A stretch of DNA of 64,000 nt from Sneathiella aquimaris (GTDB lineage Bacteria > Pseudomonadota > Alphaproteobacteria > Sneathiellales > Sneathiellaceae). Shown here piece after piece: positions 25,736 to 37,379 of the stretch; positions within the stretch are counted from its first letter, which is position 1; every line of letters starts with the position of its first letter. The position numbers and the translations under genes are program-made. The stretch lies in contig NZ_CP112881.1 in assembly GCF_026409565.1 (NCBI RefSeq), forward strand, positions 2,859,501-2,923,500, in the 5' to 3' direction. The notes beneath the pieces were generated by a model. The model did not search any database and was not told where the DNA came from. It was given only the letters and a program-made list of their open reading frames with translations.

Positions 25736-27757
25736 GTGTCGGAACAGACTATGACAGCCTATTCAAAACTAGAGCAGTATATACAGGACAACAGGCGCGA
25801 TTTAGATTTCGCCTCTCTTATTTCTTCCTTAAAAGCAGCGGCAGCCGCACCAGACCGGCCGGACAATGACCGTGTCTTCTCGCATCTTGTTGGAGAACTC
25901 AACGATGATTTTCAGGATCTGATGCGTCAGGTCCGCAATGAATTCCGTCAAAATATTCAAGCCACCATTCTGTCACCGGAAGATACCGCAGACCGCTTGG
26001 AACGATTGCGAGAAGCATTATCCCAGCAAGGGGTCGACGGTTTCCTGGTTCCTTTAAGTGATGAGTTCCATGGAGAAGCCGCACCAGCGGCATCAGAAAG
26101 ATTGAAATGGCTAACCGGTTTTACTGGATCCGCCGGAATGGCGGCTGTCTTAAAAGACAAAGCCGCTATCTTTGTGGATGGTCGTTATACCTTGCAGGTA
26201 CGTCAAGAGGTTGATACCGCCTTGTTCACACCTCGTCATGTCTCTGACGAGCCTTTAACAGAATGGCTCTCCGAGAACTTACAACCCGGTGACATATTAG
26301 CGTTTGATCCCTGGCTTCATACCGAGACCAATGCCAATGCCCTAAAGGCATTAGCCCAGAAGCTCGATATAACGGTCAAAGAGATAACCCAAAATCCCAT
26401 CGACACAATTTGGGAAGACAGGCCGAAAGAACCTTTGGCGCTTGTTGTTCCGCACCCTGACGAATATTCAGGTCTTTCCTCGGCGAAGAAACGTGAAGAA
26501 CTTGCCCAAACTCTCAAGGCGAACGGTCAGGATGCGGCCATTCATACCCTACCAGATGTGTCTGCGTGGTTGCTGAATATCAGGGGCGCTGACCTTCCCA
26601 GCACACCGTTCCCGCTTGGCTTCTCTATCTCGCATAGGGACAGTACGGTTGATTACTTCATTTCTCAGGAAAAGGTATCTGATGATTTACAAGGCCATCT
26701 TGGTAATGCCGTGCGCCTTCATGATCGGGCTGAATTTGGGAACGCCCTTACGGCATTAAAGGGCAAAAATGTACAGATTGATCCAAGTTCTACCAGTCAA
26801 TGGATTGCGTCCGCCCTTATCAAAGCGGGAGCTCATATTCACCGAGCAGATGATCCTTGCATGTTGCCGAAAGCTATCAAGAACGCAACTGAGCTTGAGG
26901 GTACGCGAAACGCGCATATTAGGGATGGCGCAGCGATCGCTAAATTTCTTCATTGGTTATCAGTAGAGGCCCCCACCGGTACGATTGACGAATTGAAGGC
27001 CGAAGCGAAACTAAGATCTTTCCGTGAGGAAGGGGACCTCTTCAAGGATTTGAGCTTCTCGACGATTTCAGGGGCCGGACCAAATGGTGCGATTGTTCAC
27101 TACCGGGCGACAAAAGCGAGTAATAGACCGCTTGAAAACGGTAATCTTTATTTGGTGGATAGTGGCGGTCAATATCTTGACGGAACCACCGATATAACAA
27201 GAACGATTGCTGTTGGTTCACCGTCAAAAGAAATGATGAACCGCTTTACACTGGTCTTGAAGGGTCATATTGCGCTGGCTCAAGCCATTTTTCCAACGGG
27301 TACGACCGGTAGTCAACTGGACGCACTCGCCCGACTGCCCTTATGGTCGCAAGGACTGGACTATGACCACGGAACAGGGCATGGGGTTGGAAGTTATCTC
27401 TCTGTACATGAGGGTCCGCAGCGCATTTCAAAAATGCCAAACACCGTAGCGCTTCAACCGGGCATGATTTTATCGAACGAGCCCGGATACTATAAAACCA
27501 ACGCGTATGGCATACGGATTGAAAATCTGGTTGCTGTCCAGCCGGCTCCTGAATTGAAAGGCGCAGAACGCAACATGCTGGCCTTTGAAACACTGACTTT
27601 CGCGCCAATAGACAAACATCTGATTGACCAAACTCTATTGACTGACACTGAAAAAGCCTGGCTGAACACTTATCACCAAAATGTCTGGGACAAGATTTCA
27701 CCGCTGGTTGACGGCGACGTTAAGCGCTGGCTGAAAACCGCAACCGAGACCCTGTAA
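25736..27757 (+). CDS. Aminopeptidase P family protein with N-terminal extension
   Basis: This is a cytosolic M24 metallopeptidase of about 673 residues, removing N-terminal residues before proline. The creatinase-like N-terminal domains start only near residue 90 (RLERLREALSQQGVDGF, then WLTGFTGSAG and FVDGRYTLQ). The catalytic domain shows the five metal ligands in VDSGGQYLDGTTDITRT, GTGHGVGSYLSVHEGP, LSNEPGYY and GIRIENL. The first 90 or so residues are an extra helical segment not usual in the family. The start is GTG 25736 with AGGGA upstream; ATG 25751 is an alternative. Confidence 0.9.
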   Translation: MSEQTMTAYSKLEQYIQDNRRDLDFASLISSLKAAAAAPDRPDNDRVFSHLVGELNDDFQDLMRQVRNEFRQNIQATILSPEDTADRLERLREALSQQGVDGFLVPLSDEFHGEAAPAASERLKWLTGFTGSAGMAAVLKDKAAIFVDGRYTLQVRQEVDTALFTPRHVSDEPLTEWLSENLQPGDILAFDPWLHTETNANALKALAQKLDITVKEITQNPIDTIWEDRPKEPLALVVPHPDEYSGLSSAKKREELAQTLKANGQDAAIHTLPDVSAWLLNIRGADLPSTPFPLGFSISHRDSTVDYFISQEKVSDDLQGHLGNAVRLHDRAEFGNALTALKGKNVQIDPSSTSQWIASALIKAGAHIHRADDPCMLPKAIKNATELEGTRNAHIRDGAAIAKFLHWLSVEAPTGTIDELKAEAKLRSFREEGDLFKDLSFSTISGAGPNGAIVHYRATKASNRPLENGNLYLVDSGGQYLDGTTDITRTIAVGSPSKEMMNRFTLVLKGHIALAQAIFPTGTTGSQLDALARLPLWSQGLDYDHGTGHGVGSYLSVHEGPQRISKMPNTVALQPGMILSNEPGYYKTNAYGIRIENLVAVQPAPELKGAERNMLAFETLTFAPIDKHLIDQTLLTDTEKAWLNTYHQNVWDKISPLVDGDVKRWLKTATETL

Positions 27758-27765
27758 TCTTTCGC

Positions 27766-29877
<2,112 letters not shown>

Positions 29878-31539
29878 TTATCCTTCCATCAAACTTTTGG
29901 CTGCTGCCCTTGCTTCACTTGTGACAGTGGCTCCGGACAACATGCGCGCAATCTCCTCAGCACGTTGTGTCTCATCCAATCGATCAACTGACGTTCTGGT
30001 TGATCCGTCGGAGCCCGATTTTCGGATATTCCAATGGGCGGCGCCAGCCGCTGCAACTTGAGGTGAATGTGTTATAACCAACACCTGCAATTCATCGGAT
30101 AAACGTGACAGCCGCTCCCCCACAGCATCGGCTGTTGCTCCGCCAACACCGCGATCTACTTCATCAAAAACCAACGTAGGCGCAGATCCTGAACGCGCAA
30201 GAACGACCTTCAAGGCGAGCATAAAGCGAGATAATTCACCGCCAGATGCAATTTTAATCAAGGGCCCGGGCAAACTTCCCGGGTTGGTCGCGATTTGAAA
30301 CTCCACCCGATCCATACCGGCAGACGACCAGTTTTCTTCCGGCAATTCAAAAACAAGGGACTCAAACCGGGCGCTTCCCAGCTTCAAAGGCTCTAGCTCC
30401 GCCATCACCGCCTTATCCATCCGCTTCGCAGCTTTGATCCGTTTCTCTCGCAAATTGGACGCTGCGGCAATGAACGCTTCCCGGGCTTGTCGGGATAATT
30501 CTGTCAGACGAACGATTTCGGCATCCCCATGCTCGACCGCCTCCAATCGTTCTTGAAAGGCCTTCTGTACGACCGGGAGCTGAGACACTTCGCATTTATG
30601 CTTTCTCGCGGCGGCCCGTAGCGCAAAAAGCCGTTCTTCTACATGCTCAAGCCCTGAAGGGTCGATCTCAAGGTCCCGTCCGACCGTATCGATAATCATG
30701 GCCGCTTCCGCCATTTCAATCGCCGCACGTTCCAAGCCGTCCAATACTGGATCCAGCTTGCCCGCTGACTTTTCCACAACCCGTTCAATTGCCCGTGTCG
30801 CAGTTCTGATTTTTCCTTCGACGCCACCATGTTCGTTCAGTGCTTTTTCAGCGTCCTTAAGGGCGTCTGCAATTTTCTCGGCATGCATCAGTTCGGACCG
30901 TGCTTCCGCCAATTCTTCTTCCTCACCCTCGCGGGGCGAAAGTTCCTCCAGCTCGGCGACAACGTGGCGCAAGTATTCTTCATCTACTTTTGCCTGATTT
31001 ACAGCCTCGATTGCCTCCTGAAGTGCCGTGTTTGCGGCATGCATGTCACCATAAAGGCTTGATACGTTTTTCCGTACATTGTCCAGTTGACCGTATAGAT
31101 CGAGGATTTTCCGATGTCCTCGCGCATCCAGAAGCCCACGCTCGGCATTTTGCCCATGGATTTCGACCAGTTGTTCGCCCACCGCCTTCAGTAACGAGGC
31201 ACTTACGGATTGATCATTGATGCTGGCCCGGTTTCGGCCATCGGCGCTGATGATCCGACGAAGAACCAAAGCGTCTCCATGATCAATATCAAGATCCGTG
31301 AGCAACTCAAAAACTGGATGATTACCGGGTAACAGGAACTCAGCGCTCACCGTTCCTTTTTCCTCTCCAGCCCTGATGAGGCCCGTATCGGCGCGACTGC
31401 CGAGTGCCAACGCCAGACTATCGAGGAGGATTGATTTACCTGCACCTGTTTCACCCGTTAGAACGCACAACCCTTCTTCAAACGACAAATCCAGCTTGTC
31501 GATAAGGACGATGTTGCGAATATTAAGGGAGGAAAGCAT
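29878..31539 (-). CDS. recN: DNA repair protein RecN
   Basis: This is a 553-residue SMC-like ATPase for double-strand break repair. The N-terminal Walker A is GETGAGKSILLDSLALALGS. A central coiled-coil region (about 150-370) with many Glu and Ala follows. The C-terminal signature and Walker B segments are SGGELSRFMLALK and LVFDEVDRGVGGATADAVG, with VLVITHSPQVAA after them. Length and order are typical. It lies 11 bases after bamD and 6 before ligA. No LexA-type box is evident nearby, and any SOS control would have to act upstream of bamD. Confidence 0.97.
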   Translation of the reverse strand: MLSSLNIRNIVLIDKLDLSFEEGLCVLTGETGAGKSILLDSLALALGSRADTGLIRAGEEKGTVSAEFLLPGNHPVFELLTDLDIDHGDALVLRRIISADGRNRASINDQSVSASLLKAVGEQLVEIHGQNAERGLLDARGHRKILDLYGQLDNVRKNVSSLYGDMHAANTALQEAIEAVNQAKVDEEYLRHVVAELEELSPREGEEEELAEARSELMHAEKIADALKDAEKALNEHGGVEGKIRTATRAIERVVEKSAGKLDPVLDGLERAAIEMAEAAMIIDTVGRDLEIDPSGLEHVEERLFALRAAARKHKCEVSQLPVVQKAFQERLEAVEHGDAEIVRLTELSRQAREAFIAAASNLREKRIKAAKRMDKAVMAELEPLKLGSARFESLVFELPEENWSSAGMDRVEFQIATNPGSLPGPLIKIASGGELSRFMLALKVVLARSGSAPTLVFDEVDRGVGGATADAVGERLSRLSDELQVLVITHSPQVAAAGAAHWNIRKSGSDGSTRTSVDRLDETQRAEEIARMLSGATVTSEARAAAKSLMEG

Positions 31540-31550
31540 CTGCTACGGAT

Positions 31551-32378
31551 TTAAAAAACGGATTTCCAGGCTTTGGTAATCCAGGAATCTTCCTTTACCT
31601 CCGGCCTGAGATAATTGTCGTCAAGTAACGCATAGCTATCCTGATACCATTCGCTTCCGGGAAAGTTATATCCCAAAACTGCAGCGGCTGTTTTTGCCTC
31701 GTCTTCAATTCCAAGCGACAAATAAGCTTCTGTAATCCTGTGTAAAGCTTCGGGAACATGCGACGTTGTCTGATACCGTTCAACAACCTGACGGAACCGG
31801 TTGATCGCCGCGATGTATTTATTAGTCTTCAAATAATAACGACCAATCTCCATCTCTTTACCCGCAAGGTGATCCAGTGTCAGGTCAATCTTCAGCTGTG
31901 CATCCCGCGCATATTCTGTATTTGGAAAACGACGGACCAATGTTTGCAAAGCATCCAATGCCTGTCGTGTCACTTTCTGATCCCGGCCCACACCTGTAAT
32001 CTGTTCATAATAGGAAATGGCGATAAGATAGTAAGCATAAGGGACATCTTTGTTGCCTGGATGCAGTTCAATAAACCGTTCAGCCGCAAGAATAGCCTGA
32101 TCGTATTTATTACTCTGATAATAGGCAAATGACGACATCACCTGCGCTTTACTGGACCAGATAGAATACGGATGCTGCCGCTCCACCTCATCAAACCCTT
32201 TTGCAGCCGCTGCATATTCTTCATTATTCAGGGCAGCCAAGGCTTCGTTATACAGTTTCTGAACAGGCTGTTCCTGATAGGTATCCACCTCATCAGAACT
32301 ACACCCACCCAGCAATACGATCGCTGTTGCGCCAATTATCAACGCATTGCGAACTGTCGAATTCAAAAATTTGACCAT
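31551..32378 (-). CDS. bamD: Outer membrane assembly lipoprotein BamD
   Basis: This is a 275-residue lipoprotein of the BAM complex that inserts beta-barrel proteins in the outer membrane. A signal peptide ends at the lipobox LLGGC (Cys near residue 26). TPR repeats follow (LYNEALAALNNEEYAAAAKGFDEVERQHPYS and later copies), typical for BamD/ComL. I chose ATG 32378 behind GGAAAG; GTG 32384 adds two residues. It is the first gene of the bamD-recN-ligA set, which in many alphaproteobacteria directly follows lpxC. Here a reversed XRE gene intervenes. Confidence 0.94.
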   Translation of the reverse strand: MVKFLNSTVRNALIIGATAIVLLGGCSSDEVDTYQEQPVQKLYNEALAALNNEEYAAAAKGFDEVERQHPYSIWSSKAQVMSSFAYYQSNKYDQAILAAERFIELHPGNKDVPYAYYLIAISYYEQITGVGRDQKVTRQALDALQTLVRRFPNTEYARDAQLKIDLTLDHLAGKEMEIGRYYLKTNKYIAAINRFRQVVERYQTTSHVPEALHRITEAYLSLGIEDEAKTAAAVLGYNFPGSEWYQDSYALLDDNYLRPEVKEDSWITKAWKSVF

Positions 32379-32752
32379 ACCCACTTTCCAGGCTTTGGAA
32401 GAAAATTAGCGCCATTTTAGACAATATCAAACCGGATGGAAAGCGATGCTTCATCTTTTCTAAAGACGTGAAACAGATTCACGATAATTCAATCTTAATG
32501 GGCCTAAAAATAAAATGATATCAGAATTAACTTTTATAATACAGAATGTTAGCTTAGGTAGAATTTTAGTAGATTTTCTTTTTACAGTCCGTGTGCTACA
32601 TTACCAATAAGGGTAATTAGTATTTTCTGATCTTCTTCTGATAAGAAGTGATCCAAAGGATTGGAATTTGCGCCGTTCCCCTTACCCTTTTTATCGAAGT
32701 AGTAGTAATTTGGGTGGTCCAGACGCCCAAAGAAAGAGAAAGGTACCAGCTT
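32379..32752. promoter_or_regulatory. Divergent control region between bamD and the XRE gene
   Basis: This is a 374-base AT-rich gap with no recognisable gene. It must hold the promoters of bamD (-) and the XRE gene (+). A TATAAT at 32535-32540 could serve as a -10, but no matching -35 is obvious. Inverted repeats include ATTACC-N6-GGTAAT (32600-32617) and CTTCTT-N5-AAGAAG (near 32633-32649) on the XRE side. Confidence 0.5.
32600..32617. promoter_or_regulatory. Inverted repeat, candidate XRE operator
   Basis: ATTACC-AATAAG-GGTAAT, with perfect 6-base arms, lies 136 bases upstream of the XRE-type gene and between it and bamD. Small HTH repressors commonly bind such sites in their own upstream region. 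Confidence 0.4.
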
Positions 32753-33139
32753 ATGAGCAAACTCGCAAAACGAGTTGACGATCACGTGGGCGAACGCATC
32801 AGGGAAAGAAGAACCATGATGGGCCTAACTCAGGAACATCTAGCCCAAGCGCTTGAAATTTCCTATCAGCAGGTGCAGAAATATGAAACTGGCGCGAACC
32901 GCGTTAGTGCCGGAAGACTGTACGAGATCGCACAACGACTAGAAGTAGACGTTGCATTCTTTTTTGAACAGCTCGAACCCCTCACAACAAGCTCCCCCCT
33001 TGAACATGGTGGCAAGAACCGCTCAACAATTGAATTGGTGCGTAATTATGGTGAAATCAATGAACCTGCGGTACGCTCTGCTGTCAGCGGCTTGATAAAA
33101 AGCCTGGCCGGCAAAGAACGCAAGAGGAAATCAGCCTGA
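32753..33139 (+). CDS. XRE-family HTH transcriptional regulator
   Basis: This is a 128-residue Cro/CI-type regulator. Its five-helix HTH is RIRERRTMMGLTQEHLAQAL and EISYQQVQKYETGANRVS. A short C-terminal region ends in basic KERKRKSA. This form, with VGxRIRxRRxMxGLTQ and FQQVQKYE-like helix 3, is widespread as a stand-alone regulator in alphaproteobacteria. The ATG at 32753 (AAGG upstream) fits the HTH start; the frame is open further upstream. It is the only rightward gene between ligA and dps. Its target is unknown but may include bamD. Confidence 0.88.
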   Translation: MSKLAKRVDDHVGERIRERRTMMGLTQEHLAQALEISYQQVQKYETGANRVSAGRLYEIAQRLEVDVAFFFEQLEPLTTSSPLEHGGKNRSTIELVRNYGEINEPAVRSAVSGLIKSLAGKERKRKSA

Positions 33140-33157
33140 CGTCAGTCAGCCTCCATT

Positions 33158-33192
33158 AAAAAAGGCACGGTCATCAACCGTGCCTTTTTTTT
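33158..33192. terminator. Bidirectional terminator between XRE gene and lpxC
   Basis: GGCACGGT and ACCGTGCC form a perfect 8-bp stem with loop CATCA, flanked by A6 on the left and T8 on the right. It terminates the XRE transcript and, with its A-run read as U on the other strand, the leftward lpxC transcript. Confidence 0.93.
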
Positions 33193-33213
33193 GCATTAGT
33201 AATACTTGGTAAT

Positions 33214-34149
33214 TCAGGCTGTTGCAGGCGCCGCAGCTTGCTGCATTGGCCAATGAGCCCCGCCTATTGTAGACGCTCTCACTGGAGCTTCGGTCGTATA
33301 GCACCAGGCACGATCATCTGCCAGAAACGCATGCAGCAATTTATTGTTAAGCGCATGACCCGACCGATATCCATGGAACTGCCCGATAATTGGAGAGCCC
33401 GCCAAATACAGATCACCAATTGCATCCAAAGCCTTATGACGAACAAATTCGTCATTATACCGCAAGCCCTCTTCATTCAGAATGTCTTGACCGCTCAATA
33501 CAATTGCGTTTTCTAAAGAGCCGCCTTTCGCCAATCCCATTTCTTTCAATTGTTCAAGTTCACTTAAAAAACCAAAAGTCCGTGCCCGGCTCAGTTCGTT
33601 CTTAAAGGTGCCATTGCGCAAATTGAAACTGCAATTCTGTTTACCGATACGTTGATTGTCAAAGTCAATCTCGAAGGCAACTGACACATTATCGCCGGGA
33701 GACAAAACCGCCCGTGCATCCCCTTCAGTGACGCTGACTTCCTTCAAAACCTTGATAAACCGGCGGGGTGCAGCAAGATCTACAATGTCTGCACATTCGA
33801 TCAGAAAAACAAACGGTGCGGAGGAGCCATCCATCACTGGAACTTCAGAGCCGTTCAGCTCGACAATTGCATTATCAACACCTGTGCCGGAAAACGCTGC
33901 CATCAAATGCTCAATGGTTGCCACTTTGACACCCGCGTCATTTTGAATGGTTGTGCACATTATGAGATCAGAGACCATATTATAGCGCGCAGGGATAACC
34001 GCCACCTCTTCAGCAACATCTGTACGCTTGAAAACGATACCAGTATTGGCGGGCGCGGGCTTGATCGTCATGTTAATCAGCTCACCGCTATGAACACCAA
34101 CGCCTGTGCAGCTTATATTATTCCGTAAGGTCTTCTGATAAGTCACCAT
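33214..34149 (-). CDS. lpxC: UDP-3-O-acyl-N-acetylglucosamine deacetylase
   Basis: This is a 311-residue zinc deacetylase, the committed step of lipid A synthesis. Diagnostic parts are the N-terminal QKTLRNNISCTGVGVHSG, TIEHLMAAFSGTGVDNA (zinc His), ARTFGF, VRHKALDAIGDLYLAG (zinc His and Asp) and GYRSGHALNNKL (third zinc ligand). ATG 34149 was preferred because the family starts directly with the QxTL segment; an upstream in-frame start would add 22 basic residues. It lies downstream of ftsZ beyond a strong terminator, so it probably has its own promoter. Confidence 0.96.
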   Translation of the reverse strand: MVTYQKTLRNNISCTGVGVHSGELINMTIKPAPANTGIVFKRTDVAEEVAVIPARYNMVSDLIMCTTIQNDAGVKVATIEHLMAAFSGTGVDNAIVELNGSEVPVMDGSSAPFVFLIECADIVDLAAPRRFIKVLKEVSVTEGDARAVLSPGDNVSVAFEIDFDNQRIGKQNCSFNLRNGTFKNELSRARTFGFLSELEQLKEMGLAKGGSLENAIVLSGQDILNEEGLRYNDEFVRHKALDAIGDLYLAGSPIIGQFHGYRSGHALNNKLLHAFLADDRAWCYTTEAPVRASTIGGAHWPMQQAAAPATA

Positions 34150-34278
34150 AATATTGTGGCTTTTCCTGCTAATTTTCGACAGCTTATTTCTACTTAATTT
34201 GCTGGAGCAAGACAAATCACTCTTTGTTACTAAATATTTCCTGATTGAAACAAAAGAATTTCAGCAGGTCACCAGCAC

Positions 34279-34314
34279 AAAAAAACCGGAAGCACAGACA
34301 TGCTTCCGGTTTTA
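34279..34314 (-). terminator. Terminator of the dcw cluster after ftsZ
   Basis: AAAACCGGAAGCA and TGCTTCCGGTTTT form a 13-bp stem with loop CAGACA. On the - strand it is followed by T7. It lies just downstream of the ftsZ stop and separates the cluster from lpxC. Confidence 0.92.
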
Positions 34315-34340
34315 AAATTCAGGGCAAATCCCGTTTATGC

Positions 34341-36023
34341 TTAGTTGGCCTGACGGCGCAAGAAAGCAGGAATATCAAGAAGGTCTTCATCTTCTTTCTT
34401 TTGCTCAATTCGAACAGAAGGAGAAAGCGCTTCCTGCCTCACTGTCTCTTCAACCGGCTTGGAGGGTTGAGACGCAACAGGTTCCTGCTTTGCCTGTGCC
34501 GCGGCCTGCTCTTCTCTTGCCGCGCGCTCAGCCTCAGCTTTACGATTTACACGACCCACCCCTGTCATACGCTCAAACAGACTTGGCCCCTTGCGTTTAC
34601 GGCGTGGCTCGGAAGCCTCTTCAGCACTTCGACGCGCGTCAGGATTAATTAAATCCTCTTGACGCTTTTCAACCTTGATCACCGGCGGTGCTTTAAACGG
34701 TGCGTTATGTCCGTCTGCATTTTGACTGACAGCATCGCTCTCTTCCATTTCCACATCGATGCCGGCCAAAAGGTCAGGCTCAGTATCCAATGCAAGACTG
34801 CTCTCTGAAACAAGACCCTCGACAGATCCTGCGTGCAGGTCAGAAGAAACATTGTCTGCATCCGCACTCATCATTGGGTGACCGGCAGACGCACTATCCG
34901 GAACAATTGCACCAAATCCGGATGACGCGAAATTTTCAGCGTTCTGCGCAGGTGTCGGCGCTGGTGAAGAATTGCTACCGCCCCAGCCTGTCCGCTTGGT
35001 ATCGCCAGACACTTTCAGCAAAGATGTGACATTTGGTGCCACTGGCTGCATCTGCTCAGCCGCATCAATTCCGGTTGCCACGACGGAAACACGCATGGTG
35101 CCTTCCATGTCTTTGTCAAAAGTAGAACCAACAATAATATTGGCTTCCGGATCGACTTCACTGCGGATCCGGTTCGCAGCTTCATCCAATTCATAAAGCG
35201 TCAAATCCATACCACCCGTGATATTGATCAGAACGCCACGCGCTCCCTTCATGGAAACATCATCCAGAAGCGGGTTGGAAATAGCGGCTTCAGCGGCTTC
35301 AATGGCCCGGTTTTCGCCTTCAGCTTCACCAGTTCCCATCATCGCCTTACCCATTTCGCTCATAACGGTGTTGACGTCCGCAAAATCAAGATTGATAAGC
35401 CCAGGCATAACCATCAGGTCAGTGACGCCCCGAACGCCTGAATGCAGAACATCATCGGCCATGTTAAAAGCATCAGCGAAAGTGGTTTTTTCGTTAGCAA
35501 TACGGAATAGGTTCTGATTGGGGATAATAATCAGGGTATCAACATACTGCTGCAATTCTTCGATACCAGCTTCGGCAATCCGCATACGGTGATTGCCTTC
35601 AAACTGAAATGGCTTGGTAACCACGCCAACGGTCAAAATACCGAGTTCACGCGCCGCTTTTGCGACAATCGGGCCCGCGCCTGTTCCGGTACCACCGCCC
35701 ATTCCGGCAGTGATAAAGCACATGTGACAGCCTTTCAGATGCGAGACGATTTCGTCGATCGCTTCTTCCGCGGCCTCTGCGCCAACCTGTGGCTTGGAAC
35801 CAGCACCCAATCCTTCTGTAAGCTCAGCTCCCAGTTGAATTCGGTCTTTCGCCAAATTTTGTTTTAAAGCCTGCGCATCCGTGTTGGCAACGACGAATTC
35901 CACCCCTTGAAGTTCGGAATTGATCATATTGTTTACGGCATTGCCACCGGCACCGCCGACACCCAACACTAGGATTTTTGGCTTCAGTTCTGTTTGGTCT
36001 GGTACTGACAAATTAATCCCCAC
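34341..36023 (-). CDS. ftsZ: Cell division protein FtsZ
   Basis: This tubulin-like GTPase forms the Z-ring and has 560 residues. The GTP-binding signature is [10 protein letters not shown]. The T7 loop (NLDFADV) and the polymerisation core end near residue 320. A long, Ala/Glu/Gln-rich linker of about 220 residues follows, then the conserved C-terminal peptide [11 protein letters not shown] that binds FtsA. Such long linkers are normal in alphaproteobacteria. I chose GTG 36023 because AAGGAGG lies 8 bases upstream; a TTG 21 bases further up is in frame. The gap to ftsA is 109 bases and AT-rich and may contain a ftsZ promoter. Confidence 0.98.
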   Translation of the reverse strand: MGINLSVPDQTELKPKILVLGVGGAGGNAVNNMINSELQGVEFVVANTDAQALKQNLAKDRIQLGAELTEGLGAGSKPQVGAEAAEEAIDEIVSHLKGCHMCFITAGMGGGTGTGAGPIVAKAARELGILTVGVVTKPFQFEGNHRMRIAEAGIEELQQYVDTLIIIPNQNLFRIANEKTTFADAFNMADDVLHSGVRGVTDLMVMPGLINLDFADVNTVMSEMGKAMMGTGEAEGENRAIEAAEAAISNPLLDDVSMKGARGVLINITGGMDLTLYELDEAANRIRSEVDPEANIIVGSTFDKDMEGTMRVSVVATGIDAAEQMQPVAPNVTSLLKVSGDTKRTGWGGSNSSPAPTPAQNAENFASSGFGAIVPDSASAGHPMMSADADNVSSDLHAGSVEGLVSESSLALDTEPDLLAGIDVEMEESDAVSQNADGHNAPFKAPPVIKVEKRQEDLINPDARRSAEEASEPRRKRKGPSLFERMTGVGRVNRKAEAERAAREEQAAAQAKQEPVASQPSKPVEETVRQEALSPSVRIEQKKEDEDLLDIPAFLRRQAN

Positions 36024-36132
36024 AGTACTACCCTCCTTCTCCAAGCAACCTGATAGTTAATTAATACCAAATATTGTGGGTAATGGAACCCTACTTCTTA
36101 CATATTGATGATTTTTGATCATTTTTTTTCAT

Positions 36133-37374
36133 TTAAAAATTCTCTTTAAACCAATTTCCGATTCGCAAAAGGCGGTTTTTCGGGGTTTTATCACCGATTA
36201 ACAGGTTTGCGTGATCGTCAAAATTTTCTTTCACCGCAAAGGATAAAAGTCCCGCGGCAGTTGCAAACGCTGGACCACCAGTTGCATCGGCTAGTGACTT
36301 AACACGCATAGGTTTACCCATGCGGACTTGTTTATCCAATATTCGACTTGCCAGCTCCTGCACTCCTGCCAGTTGAGAGCCGCCTCCGACCAACACTGCA
36401 CGTCGTCCAGCGACCTTTTCAAATCCGGATTGGGAGAGCCGATCTCTGACAAGTTCAAGAATTTCTTCAATTCTGGGCTTGATAATACCGACCAACATGG
36501 AGCGGGGAACATGGTTCGCAACTTCATGATCCGCTTCACCAATCAACGGCACATCAATCAACTCTTTTTCATCAGCAGGACTGGAAATCGCACTACCATA
36601 AAGAGTCTTCATGCGTTCCGCATTGCTGAGGGTCGTGGAAAGTCCGCGGGCAATATCATTACTAACATGCGCACTTCCGACCGGGATAACCTCATTGAAA
36701 ACCATTTCACCATCGTAAAAAACGGCGAACGATGTCGAACCACCACCAAGATCAATTACCGTAACCCCAAGATCCATTTCATCCTGAACCAGACTGGCAA
36801 GTCCCGACGCATAGGGTGCAGACACCACTTTCGCCACACTCAAGTGACAGCGCTCCACGCAATTGATCATATTGCGATACTGGCTGTTCAGGATGGAAAC
36901 CATATGCATGCTGACGCCAAGATTTTCACCATACATTCCGCGCGGATCTCGTATACCCCGGTTTCCATCAACATTGTAACCGACAGGCAGCGCATGGATC
37001 ACAGTCCGGTTTTCCGGGTTATAACTCGCCTTTGCCTCTTTTAGCGTTCTTTGCAAATCCCGCTCGCCTATTTCCTGACCGGCAAGCGACATTTCAACTT
37101 CGACTGTCTGAGAGGCCGGCTGGCCAGCAGAAACGCTCAAATACACTTCCCGAATGGTTTCCCCAGCCATTCGCTCGGCAGCATCCACAGCAGATCGAAT
37201 GGACTCCTCAGCCATCTCCATATTGGTAATACTGCCGGCCCTCAATCCACGGGCGACCTGATGACCAATACCTTTCACACGAAGACCCGAGGTTTCTTCA
37301 ACCGCCACAAAACAACAAATTTTTGTTGTTCCTATATCCAGTGCCGCTAAAGGCCCATTTCGTCCAGCTGCCAT
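36133..37374 (-). CDS. ftsA: Cell division protein FtsA
   Basis: This is a 413-residue actin-like ATPase that tethers FtsZ to the membrane. Motifs include LAALDIGTTKICCFV (phosphate 1), VTVIDLGGGSTSFAVF (phosphate 2) and VGGGSQLAGV (adenosine motif), with the 1C domain insertion near residues 85-165. The C-terminal amphipathic segment NRLLRIGNWFKENF is the membrane-targeting helix. It lies 5 bases downstream of ftsQ. Confidence 0.97.
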   Translation of the reverse strand: MAAGRNGPLAALDIGTTKICCFVAVEETSGLRVKGIGHQVARGLRAGSITNMEMAEESIRSAVDAAERMAGETIREVYLSVSAGQPASQTVEVEMSLAGQEIGERDLQRTLKEAKASYNPENRTVIHALPVGYNVDGNRGIRDPRGMYGENLGVSMHMVSILNSQYRNMINCVERCHLSVAKVVSAPYASGLASLVQDEMDLGVTVIDLGGGSTSFAVFYDGEMVFNEVIPVGSAHVSNDIARGLSTTLSNAERMKTLYGSAISSPADEKELIDVPLIGEADHEVANHVPRSMLVGIIKPRIEEILELVRDRLSQSGFEKVAGRRAVLVGGGSQLAGVQELASRILDKQVRMGKPMRVKSLADATGGPAFATAAGLLSFAVKENFDDHANLLIGDKTPKNRLLRIGNWFKENF

Positions 37375-37379
37375 TGCCC

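Noticed and set aside
36024-36132. CtrA box in the ftsA-ftsZ gap (TTAATTAATACC)
   Set aside because: The two TTAA elements are adjacent rather than 7 bases apart, so the consensus is not met.
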